From: Planctomycetota bacterium
Lineage (GTDB): Bacteria; Planctomycetota; Phycisphaerae; WQYP01
Reading direction: 5' to 3'
Assembly (NCBI GenBank): GCA_021852225.1
Contig: JAJZOA010000144.1
Span: 1 to 8,286, forward strand
Length of the DNA stretch: 8,286 nucleotides
The position numbers and the translations under genes were made by a program. Under the pieces are notes generated by a model. The model was not told the DNA's origin, searched no databases, and saw only the letters and a program-made list of their open reading frames with translations. The first letter of the stretch is position 1, and each line of letters begins with the position of its first letter. This document shows, one piece after another, positions 1-6,424 of the stretch.

Positions 1-538
1 ACGGCGATGTCACTAATTTAGCGGCCAGTTTGTGGGCGGCGGGATCGGCGTTCTGATATCCCAACTGATCCTTGGCCACCATGTCATAGCCAGTAGCGAA
101 GTAAATTTTATTGTCACGATCCCCGGCGTTTGGGGAACCGGGATAGCCTGGCTGGGAGAATTCACCATATCATTCCTGCTTATGGCCATGGTGCTGGCGG
201 TCAACCAGTCTGCCCGCCTGGCTCCGCTGACCGGCTGTTTCGCCGGCATGTTGATTGCGCTGTTTGTCATGTTTGAAGCCCCCCTTTCCGGATTCAGCAT
301 GAACCCGGCGCGCACCTTTGGTTCGGCGGTTCTAGCCCATGTCTGGACAGCCTGGTGGATTTATTTCACCGCACCGGTACTTGGGATGCTTGCCGGCATT
401 GAAATCCATCGAATCTTTGCAGGCGAATTCGTTGTGCTTTGCCCAAAACTCAACCATTCGCGGCATCATCATTCGCTGCATCCATGCGGCTGTCTTGCTA
501 ACAATGCCGTGCCGGACGACAATCTGAACAACGGCTGA
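1..538 (+). CDS. MIP/aquaporin-family channel, C-terminal half, frame broken near its visible start
   Basis: This is the end of a membrane channel for water or small uncharged solutes. From position 20 the frame reads SGQFVGGGIGV (third membrane helix of the family), then GEFTISFLLM (fourth), a fifth helix, the second pore motif NPAR (Asn codon at 302) followed by TFGSAV, and a last helix WIYFTAPVLGMLAG. The tail is rich in His and Cys (CPKLNHSRHHH, then HPCGC). In this frame a TAA stop lies at 14-16, so the first clean start would be GTG at 32, leaving only half a channel with one NPA motif. Positions 1-18 in frame 1 read TAMSLI, which joins exactly to SGQF if one T of the run at 17-19 is dropped. 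The gene is therefore frameshifted or contains a base error. The family call is firm; intactness is not. The first half lies outside the window. Confidence 0.85.
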
Positions 539-553
539 CTCGGGCCTGCACCG

Positions 554-576
554 CAGAACATGGGCGTCCTGTTCTG
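554..576 (+). other. Stem-loop between the channel and oxidoreductase genes
   Basis: CAGAACA (554-560) and TGTTCTG (570-576) form a perfect 7-bp stem around a 9-base loop, with two more possible G-C pairs inside it. It lies 15 bases after the channel stop codon and 9 bases before the AAGGAG ribosome binding site of the next gene. No T-run follows, so it does not look like an intrinsic terminator. It may be an intercistronic RNA structure or an operator. The structure is visible in the sequence; its function is unknown. Confidence 0.45.
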
Positions 577-585
577 AAACCAAAA

Positions 586-591
586 AAGGAG
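586..591 (+). promoter_or_regulatory. Ribosome binding site of the GMC oxidoreductase
   Basis: AAGGAG ends 8 bases before ATG 600, an ideal spacing. It decides the start: the in-frame TTG at 594 would leave only 2 bases and is unlikely to be used. Confidence 0.8.
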
Positions 592-599
592 ACTTGATC

Positions 600-2147
600 A
601 TGACCGCGCATCAGCAATATGACATCATCATTATCGGATCGGGTGCCGGCGGCGGGACACTGGCTCACCGGCTGGCCCCATCCGGTAAAAAAATTCTGAT
701 TCTGGAGCGCGGATCATGGCTGCCGCGCGAACATGAAAACTGGAATCCAACCAGTGTATTCGTGGAAAACCGCTACGTTTCCAAAGACATCTGGCTTGAT
801 AAGAATGAAAAAGGGTTTCAGCCGGGCACCCATTATTTTGTAGGCGGCGCAACCAAGATGTTCGGTGCCGCTCTTTTCCGTCTGCGCCCTGAAGACTTCC
901 GCGAACTGCGCCAGGCGGACGGCATTTCACCGGCCTGGCCTATCAGCTATCAGGATATGGAACCGTATTACCTTCAGGCCGAACAGTTGTACCAGGTGCA
1001 TGGGCTGCGCGGCGAAGACCCCACCGAAGGGCCATCCAGCGGCCCATATCCATTTCCTCCGATTGCGCACGAGCCGCGCATACAGGAACTTGCCGACCAA
1101 CTGGCGAGCAAGGGTTATAAGCCATTTCACGCCCCCACCGGCGTCATGCTTAACGAGCAGTCGCGCCATAACAGCCGCTGTATCAAGTGCAACACCTGCG
1201 ATGGCTTTCCCTGCCTGGTGCAGGCCAAAAGTGATGCGGAAAATATTTGCGTGCGCCCTGCGCTGGAATATGCCAATGTCACACTGCTGACACAGGCCGA
1301 AGTGAAAAAGCTTGACACCGACCCGTCAGGCCGGACCGTGCGTGAGGTAGTAGTGGAGCACCAGGGACAAACGCTGATATTTTCGGCGGATATCGTGGTG
1401 GTATCCGCCGGTGCCGCCAACAGCGCTCGCATTCTGCTTCTTTCCGCAAATGACCGGCACCCGCGCGGCCTGGCCAATGGGTCAGACCAGGTGGGCCGCA
1501 ATTACATGTTTCATAATTCCGATGCGGTGGTTGCCCTTTCCCGGCGACCCAATGAAACGCGATTCCAGAAAACGCTTTCATTGAACGATTTTTATTTCAA
1601 AGCCGACGACTATCCCTTCCCGCTCGGCAATATTCAGATGATCGGAAAATCGATGGGACCAATGTTCCGCGGCGACGCGCCGAAGTTCGCCCCCGGCTTC
1701 GTCCTTGATGAAATGGCCCGCCATAGCGTTGATTTCTGGCTGACCACCGAGGACCTGCCAAGACCAGAGAACCGGATCACCCTTAAGTCCAGCGGACAGA
1801 TTCAACTGACTTATGAATTCAATAATCAGGAACCGATGCGACGGCTGCGGGCCAAGCTCGAGACACTGCTCAAAGAGTGCGATATGCACCCGCATCTGAT
1901 CCCGAATCACGTTTATATGAAAAAGGACATACCCATCGGCGGTGTCGGCCATCAATCCGGCACCATCCGGTTCGGCACCGACCCGCAAACATCAGTGCTT
2001 GACACATTCTGCAAAGCCCATGAACTGGACAACCTTTACGTGGTAGACACCAGCTTTTTCCCCAGTATCGGGGCTGTTAATCCGTCGCTTACGGCTATGG
2101 CGAATGCCTTGCGCGTTGGCGACCACCTGATTGAGCGACTGAAATAG
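600..2147 (+). CDS. GMC-family FAD-dependent oxidoreductase
   Basis: This 515-residue flavoprotein belongs to the glucose-methanol-choline family, whose members oxidise alcohols, sugars or polyols and pass the electrons to a quinone, cytochrome or other acceptor. The FAD-binding loop GSGAGG is at residues 13-18, with the ribose-binding Glu36 in LILERG. VGGATKMFGAALFRLRPEDF is the family's second FAD-contact region. The C-terminal domain carries VGHQSG (His451) and NPSLTAMANALRVG (Asn494), which match the usual catalytic His-Asn pair. A cysteine cluster (Cys194, 197, 200, 205, in RCIKCNTCDGFPC) lies where FAD-glucose dehydrogenase alpha subunits hold an Fe-S cluster. There is no signal peptide, so it is cytoplasmic unless carried out by a partner; no small partner subunit or cytochrome gene is seen next to it. 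It begins 61 bases after the channel gene on the same strand, probably in one operon. The family is sure; the substrate is unknown. Confidence 0.93.
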   Translation: MTAHQQYDIIIIGSGAGGGTLAHRLAPSGKKILILERGSWLPREHENWNPTSVFVENRYVSKDIWLDKNEKGFQPGTHYFVGGATKMFGAALFRLRPEDFRELRQADGISPAWPISYQDMEPYYLQAEQLYQVHGLRGEDPTEGPSSGPYPFPPIAHEPRIQELADQLASKGYKPFHAPTGVMLNEQSRHNSRCIKCNTCDGFPCLVQAKSDAENICVRPALEYANVTLLTQAEVKKLDTDPSGRTVREVVVEHQGQTLIFSADIVVVSAGAANSARILLLSANDRHPRGLANGSDQVGRNYMFHNSDAVVALSRRPNETRFQKTLSLNDFYFKADDYPFPLGNIQMIGKSMGPMFRGDAPKFAPGFVLDEMARHSVDFWLTTEDLPRPENRITLKSSGQIQLTYEFNNQEPMRRLRAKLETLLKECDMHPHLIPNHVYMKKDIPIGGVGHQSGTIRFGTDPQTSVLDTFCKAHELDNLYVVDTSFFPSIGAVNPSLTAMANALRVGDHLIERLK

Positions 2148-2171
2148 ATACCCGGTCTCGCGCGCAGTTCT

Positions 2172-2187
2172 GGCCTGACGGCAGGCC
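2172..2187 (+). other. Small hairpin after the GMC gene, possible weak terminator
   Basis: GGCCTG (2172-2177) and CAGGCC (2182-2187) make a perfect 6-bp GC-rich stem with the 4-base loop ACGG, 25 bases after the oxidoreductase stop codon. The position suits a transcript end, but there is no T-run after it, so intrinsic termination is doubtful. Confidence 0.35.
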
Positions 2188-2235
2188 TCGGCTGGCTTCG
2201 CAAGGGCACAGACGGCAATAAAAACGGGCAAACTG

Positions 2236-2318
2236 GGCCAATTGACTGCGGTTTTGCAAGATTTAAGGCATTTTGGTGTTATAATGACTAGAGTCTTTGC
2301 TCGGCCAATTGGCCAATT
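2236..2318 (+). repeat. Three copies of GGCCAATT around a promoter
   Basis: The octamer GGCCAATT occurs at 2236-2243, 2303-2310 and 2311-2318. The last two are head to tail, so 2303-2314 is a 12-bp perfect palindrome (GGCCAATTGGCC) and 2307-2318 is another (AATTGGCCAATT). The first copy lies upstream of the -10 element at 2277-2285 and the tandem pair just downstream of it. This layout would suit binding by a dimeric regulator able to loop or block the promoter. The repeats are directly visible; an operator role is inferred. Confidence 0.45.
2277..2285 (+). promoter_or_regulatory. Extended -10 promoter for the DUF4175-like gene
   Basis: TGTTATAAT is a perfect extended -10 element (TG, one base, TATAAT) in the gap before the large gene. 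The nearest -35-like hexamer, TTGCAA at 2254-2259, would need a 20-base spacer, which is too long for a standard sigma-70 site, but an extended -10 can do without one. Transcription would start near 2292 and give a leader of about 65 bases, containing the tandem GGCCAATT pair, before the ATG at 2358. Confidence 0.55.
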
Positions 2319-2357
2319 CCGCTTCGCGCGCATTGCGGGACTTTGGGAGTCGATTCT

Positions 2358-5300
2358 ATGGATCCTATGGGAACGTCTTCGGCAAATCGTCCGGCGAACG
2401 GCGCGGCCGGCTTACCTGAGTCTTCGCCCACCCAAGGCGCAGCCGTATTGCCCGAAGCCATAAGTGATTCTCTGCTAACAGTCGTGCGGCGAAGCCAGAA
2501 ACTGGCCATCGTGTCCGGACTGCTCCGGACTGTTCTGGTCACACTGGTGCTGTGCCTGGCTATGGCGCTGCTGTTGGGCAGCTTTCCCACTATGCCATCC
2601 GCCATTCGCTGGGCCCTTACACTCGCGACTTGGGGTGCGTTGGGGGCGGCCACATTTATTCTGCTCAGGCCGGCACTCAAGCCGATTCAGCTGCGCCAGG
2701 CCGCAAACATCATTCACGCCAGCCATCGCGACTCCCATGAAAGAATTATAAGTGCAGTGGAATTCACCGAACTTGAAAACCCGGAACAGACGGGATCCAC
2801 AGAGCTTATTCAGCATGTCATTCATCAGGCGGAAACCGATGCCCGCGCCGTGCAGCCGCGACAGGTGCTCTCGGTTTTCAAGATTCAACGTCTGGCGATT
2901 TACTGCGCGCCGGCCTTGCTGGCCTGGATGATTCTCTGGCCACTCATGCCCCAGCGCATTAATTCCGGCCTAAGCCAGACATTCCTACCCTGGCGAAACG
3001 TGGTCACGGGAAGTGATCTGAATCTTCAAGTTCTGCCCGGAGACACCGCGCTGGCCACCGGGGACAGGCTTCTGGTAACCGTGCGGAATCTGGCCGCCGA
3101 TGATACCGCAGCGTCAGGACTGGGAAATATCAATCTGGATGTCCGCTACCCGGCAGGCGGCGACCGAACGATTGCCATGACCGCTTCGGGGCCAAAATCT
3201 TTCCGTCACGATTTTTCATCGGTCATATCCAGCTTTCGGTATCGGATCAGTTGCCCGCGCGGCGTCACCCGCTGGTATCACGTAAACGCACTGGTTCGAC
3301 CGGCGGTGCAGAGCCTGGAAATTCATTACACCTATCCGGTCTATACCCGACTTGCTTCCAAAGTTAAAATCGGCCAGCGCGGGGCGATTCGGGCGATTCG
3401 CGGCACGACGGTTCAGGTTGTGGTTCACAGCAGTCAGCCACTAAAAAAATCCAGCAATCTGGAAATGGGCAAAGGCGTAGACGCCAGAATTTTACCGCTG
3501 ACACACCTCGCAGGTCTGACCTATCAGGCCACGTTTCATGTGTTGCTTAGCGGCGTCTATCGCATCACCCTGTCGCATACGGAAAATATTCGGAACAGCG
3601 ATAACCGCCCGTGGCCGATTGAAGCCATCGCGGACCAGCCACCCGTCATTCATATTACAAGCCCGGCAAAAATTATCCGCGTACGGCCGGATGATACCAT
3701 TCCCATCTCATTTACCGCGTCAGACGATTTTGGCCTGACGCGGCTGGAAGCAATTGTTTCTGTTGATAAATCCGCGTCATTGCGCTATCACATCCCGTTG
3801 GAAGCCAAAGACCTGACACATATCAGTCGCAACTGGAAATTATCCGTGGCAGATCAATTGCTGGCCGCAAACCAGCCGCGGGCAACCAAAATTTTCTATC
3901 GCCTTTCCGCTACCGACAATTGCCAACCAGCCGGTCAAACAACCCGCACCGGGTTGTACGAACTGATTCTGGACGCGAACCTTCCGCTTGACTATCAGTC
4001 ACGAATGAACGAGAAGGCGTATCATCATCTGCACAAAGCGCTGGTCAGGGCAATCACACACCTGGGCCACGCCAGCCAGCAGATGAACAACCTGCGATGG
4101 GTCGCTCCAGGAAAAAAGTTCACGCCCGCGCAAGCCGCCCATGCCGCCAAATTGCAGGACGATCTGGCCAGAGCGGCGGCGAATCTGCGAAACGAATCAT
4201 CGCAGCTGAAAAGCGGTCCTTACGCCCAAACCGCCGCCGCGGCTCAGCAGATCACGCGACATTCCGTTGAACCGGCCGCCAATGATGTCGCGGCCGCCAT
4301 GATGAATTCACCGACCCAGGTCAAAACCCGTCAGGCGAATCTGACCGCGGCTCAGCGGCAAATTGCCACCGCCCGCCAGAAATTGCAGCATCTATTATGG
4401 AACCTTAACAAGCGGGCCACGCAGCAGCACCTGGTGGATTCCGTTCAGAGTCTGGCGCAGGCGCAGCAGCATGTGTCGCAACAATTGGCGATGAATCCCG
4501 AGTCGGCATCGGCCCGCCGGAGTCAGGCTAAATTACAGCAGCAACTTAAAAATTTAATTAAGAATAACAAGGTACTTCAGACGCCTGCGGCCGCATCGGT
4601 TCAACCGATGCTGAACAAGCTAAAGCAGGATGTTGGCCAGATTATTTCCGGTCAAACCGCCATGAACAAAGCGCTGGCCGCGCAGCTGGCCCAGCGGCAG
4701 GTCCGGAGCCGCCTTAAATCGCTTGCCCAGAAGCAAAAGGCCTTGAATAAACGGATCAGCCGCTTTGAAACGCAGGTGAATGATCGGCTGCAAAAGAGCG
4801 GTGCCGCATCCATGGCTCCACCAAAGTCGATCCTGAACGCGGCGCAAAATAATTTACAGCAGCACGAACTTGACACCGCCGGGCAAAATCAGCGACGGAT
4901 TGCATCGGACTTGAATCAGACCGCGGCGCAACTCGCAAAAAGCAATCAGCCCCCGACAACTGCCCAACAGGCACAGCAGCAGCAGGCGGCAAATTTGAAC
5001 CAGGCCTCCAAGGCCGCTGAACACAATGCCGGCAAGCTGCAAAGCGCTCTCCACGGCCAGCCTTCGCCGGATACCATAAAAAATGCAATTGCCAGTGCCC
5101 GGCAATTGCATTTTCTGGCGCAGCAGTTCCTTAATCAAAATCCCACACCAAATACCGCCGCGGCCCTGCATAAAGCGCTGAATCAGGCGGACGCGGCGCA
5201 AAGTGCCGCCAATGAACACAATGCGCGGCAGACGCGCAACGCCCTGTCCCAGGCAGGAGCATTGGTGCGGGCGGCGGCCCGGGCAAACCTTGCGGCTAAA

Positions 5301-6371
5301 GCTGTTTCCAAGCCGTCGCCAGCAATGACCCAAAGCGCCACCAAAGCCCGGCAACTCGCCGACGCACAAAACAAATTGGCCGCTGAAACGGCCAAGCAAT
5401 TGCAGCAGCTTCAGCGGGCGGCCAATCAAAACACGCAGTCTATTGGCCAGCAAGGCGCGCAGATGGCCAGCCAGATGCAAAAGGCCGATGCACTGGCCAA
5501 AGCCGTTGAACATCAGACTGCGGATGGCGCGCCAGACCTGGCGCGCTCCATTGCCCAGGCACGCCAGCAGATACAGGCCGCCCGCCAGGCCCAAACGCAA
5601 GCGAATCAGGCGGGCAAAGCGGGCAATTCCGCTATGGCCCAGGAACATCAGCAGTCGGCCTTGCTGCACATGCAACTGGCGCAGGGGGATCTTAACGGGC
5701 TGCTTGACTCGCCAGAAGTACGAAATATTCCGCAATACAACGATGCAATCGCCGGACAGGTAAATCCCAACCAACCCAATCAGGCAACTCCCCCGAAACC
5801 AGCCAATGGAAGCCAGGCAAAACCGTCCCCCCCGCCGCCACATGCAAACAGTTTGTATGACCGACTCATGGCGGCAGCCCAGCAGATGCATAACGCCCTT
5901 GCTTCACAGGCTGCGGCTCAGGCCGGCAATGCCGCGGCGGCTCAACAGGCTGCGCATTCACTAAGCGCCGCTTCTCAGAATCTGGGCCAACCGCAACCCG
6001 GTCAAGGTAACAATTCCGGCGAACATCAGGGAAACGCCCAGGCGAATGGTCAAGGTCAACAAGGTCAACCGGGTCAGCCGGGTCAGTCGGGGCAACCGGG
6101 TCAGGCCTTGGCCGGCGCCGGTTTGCAACCCGGTGTGCCAGGGGATGGATTTGCCACGCAATCGGGCGGTTCCAGCGGAACTGCACAAGAAAATGGAACG
6201 CCGCCCAAAGTCGTCACGCAACTTGGCGTCAGCCCGGCAGAATGGCGCAACTTAGGCCCATTACGGCAGAAGCAATTACTCGATACTGCCCGCCAGAACA
6301 TTCCCCCGGGTTATCGCCGAATGGTGCGGGATTACTATTTGCGGCTGGCTAAAATGCATGGCACAGATTGA
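2358..6371 (+). CDS. Large DUF4175-like membrane protein with long Gln/Ala-rich coiled coil
   Basis: This 1337-residue protein has no known reaction. Two membrane helices lie near residues 55-75 and 84-104, a segment ending in RIISAVEFTELE follows, and a third helix is near 178-197. This start resembles DUF4175-type proteins, which I know from planctomycetes. Next come beta-rich, probably Ig-like extracytoplasmic segments to about residue 540, including the typical ASDDFGL motif (Asp456-Leu460). A very long Gln/Ala/Asn-rich helical, probably coiled-coil, region runs to about 1130, then a Pro/Gly/Gln linker with a collagen-like run (1231-1249). The last 50 residues (EWRNLGPLRQKQLLDTARQN, then IPPGYRRMVRDYYLRLA) look like the conserved tail of such proteins. 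ATG 2358 is chosen because GGGAG (2345-2349) sits 8 bases before it; TTG 2343 has no such site. It has its own promoter and is probably cotranscribed with the secreted toroid gene. An envelope structural or assembly role is a guess. Confidence 0.75.
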   Translation: MDPMGTSSANRPANGAAGLPESSPTQGAAVLPEAISDSLLTVVRRSQKLAIVSGLLRTVLVTLVLCLAMALLLGSFPTMPSAIRWALTLATWGALGAATFILLRPALKPIQLRQAANIIHASHRDSHERIISAVEFTELENPEQTGSTELIQHVIHQAETDARAVQPRQVLSVFKIQRLAIYCAPALLAWMILWPLMPQRINSGLSQTFLPWRNVVTGSDLNLQVLPGDTALATGDRLLVTVRNLAADDTAASGLGNINLDVRYPAGGDRTIAMTASGPKSFRHDFSSVISSFRYRISCPRGVTRWYHVNALVRPAVQSLEIHYTYPVYTRLASKVKIGQRGAIRAIRGTTVQVVVHSSQPLKKSSNLEMGKGVDARILPLTHLAGLTYQATFHVLLSGVYRITLSHTENIRNSDNRPWPIEAIADQPPVIHITSPAKIIRVRPDDTIPISFTASDDFGLTRLEAIVSVDKSASLRYHIPLEAKDLTHISRNWKLSVADQLLAANQPRATKIFYRLSATDNCQPAGQTTRTGLYELILDANLPLDYQSRMNEKAYHHLHKALVRAITHLGHASQQMNNLRWVAPGKKFTPAQAAHAAKLQDDLARAAANLRNESSQLKSGPYAQTAAAAQQITRHSVEPAANDVAAAMMNSPTQVKTRQANLTAAQRQIATARQKLQHLLWNLNKRATQQHLVDSVQSLAQAQQHVSQQLAMNPESASARRSQAKLQQQLKNLIKNNKVLQTPAAASVQPMLNKLKQDVGQIISGQTAMNKALAAQLAQRQVRSRLKSLAQKQKALNKRISRFETQVNDRLQKSGAASMAPPKSILNAAQNNLQQHELDTAGQNQRRIASDLNQTAAQLAKSNQPPTTAQQAQQQQAANLNQASKAAEHNAGKLQSALHGQPSPDTIKNAIASARQLHFLAQQFLNQNPTPNTAAALHKALNQADAAQSAANEHNARQTRNALSQAGALVRAAARANLAAKAVSKPSPAMTQSATKARQLADAQNKLAAETAKQLQQLQRAANQNTQSIGQQGAQMASQMQKADALAKAVEHQTADGAPDLARSIAQARQQIQAARQAQTQANQAGKAGNSAMAQEHQQSALLHMQLAQGDLNGLLDSPEVRNIPQYNDAIAGQVNPNQPNQATPPKPANGSQAKPSPPPPHANSLYDRLMAAAQQMHNALASQAAAQAGNAAAAQQAAHSLSAASQNLGQPQPGQGNNSGEHQGNAQANGQGQQGQPGQPGQSGQPGQALAGAGLQPGVPGDGFATQSGGSSGTAQENGTPPKVVTQLGVSPAEWRNLGPLRQKQLLDTARQNIPPGYRRMVRDYYLRLAKMHGTD
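5080..5114. repeat. Perfect 14-bp inverted repeat inside the DUF4175-like gene
   Basis: AAAATGCAATTGCC (5080-5093) and GGCAATTGCATTTT (5101-5114) are exact reverse complements separated by the 7 bases AGTGCCC. Each arm also contains the palindrome GCAATTGC. In mRNA this would be a strong hairpin ending in UUUU, which resembles an intrinsic terminator, yet it lies in the middle of an open frame and encodes part of the helical region (NAIASARQLHF). Confidence 0.8.
6048..6104 (+). repeat. Collagen-like Gly-Gln-Pro coding repeats
   Basis: Nineteen codons (residues 1231-1249 of the large protein) encode GQGQQGQPGQPGQSGQPGQ, built from imperfect 9-base units of the type GGTCAGCCG. The register becomes G-Q-P / G-Q-S triplets, as in short collagen-like linkers. 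Such repeats can change length by slippage. They probably form a flexible spacer between the helical region and the conserved tail. Confidence 0.7.
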
Positions 6372-6390
6372 TTTTAATCCGGACTCCCCG

Positions 6391-6405
6391 GCCGGGCACA
6401 GACCA
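6391..6405 (+). repeat. 15-bp direct repeat, copy 1
   Basis: GCCGGGCACAGACCA in the gap between the DUF4175-like and toroid-protein genes is repeated exactly at 8272-8286. A shorter core, GGGCACAGAC, also occurs at 2204-2213 in the gap after the GMC gene. Meaning unknown; chance is possible. Confidence 0.5.
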
Positions 6406-6424
6406 CAAATTTGCAGGAATAAAA

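Noticed and set aside
1992..2333. Minus-strand open frame of 113 codons covering the gap after the GMC gene
   Set aside because: Most of it is antisense to the conserved GMC C-terminus and the promoter region; the protein has no family resemblance.
2148..2357. A small RNA or tRNA gene in the 210-base gap
   Set aside because: No cloverleaf, CCA end or T-loop signature; only a 6-bp hairpin and promoter-like elements are visible.
2242..2463. Plus-strand open frame across the promoter region into the large gene
   Set aside because: It contains the extended -10 element and then runs out of frame through the large gene; no ribosome binding site and no similarity recognised.
4854..5891. Long open frame on the minus strand (345 codons) opposite the DUF4175-like gene
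   Set aside because: It mirrors the Gln/Ala-rich codons of the plus-strand gene (giving Leu, Cys, Gly and Arg runs), resembles no protein family, and has no reason to exist beside a well-supported gene.
6368..6424. TTG start overlapping the stop of the DUF4175-like gene as translational coupling
   Set aside because: It would place 19 residues before the signal peptide, and a better-supported ATG with AGGA exists at 6425.
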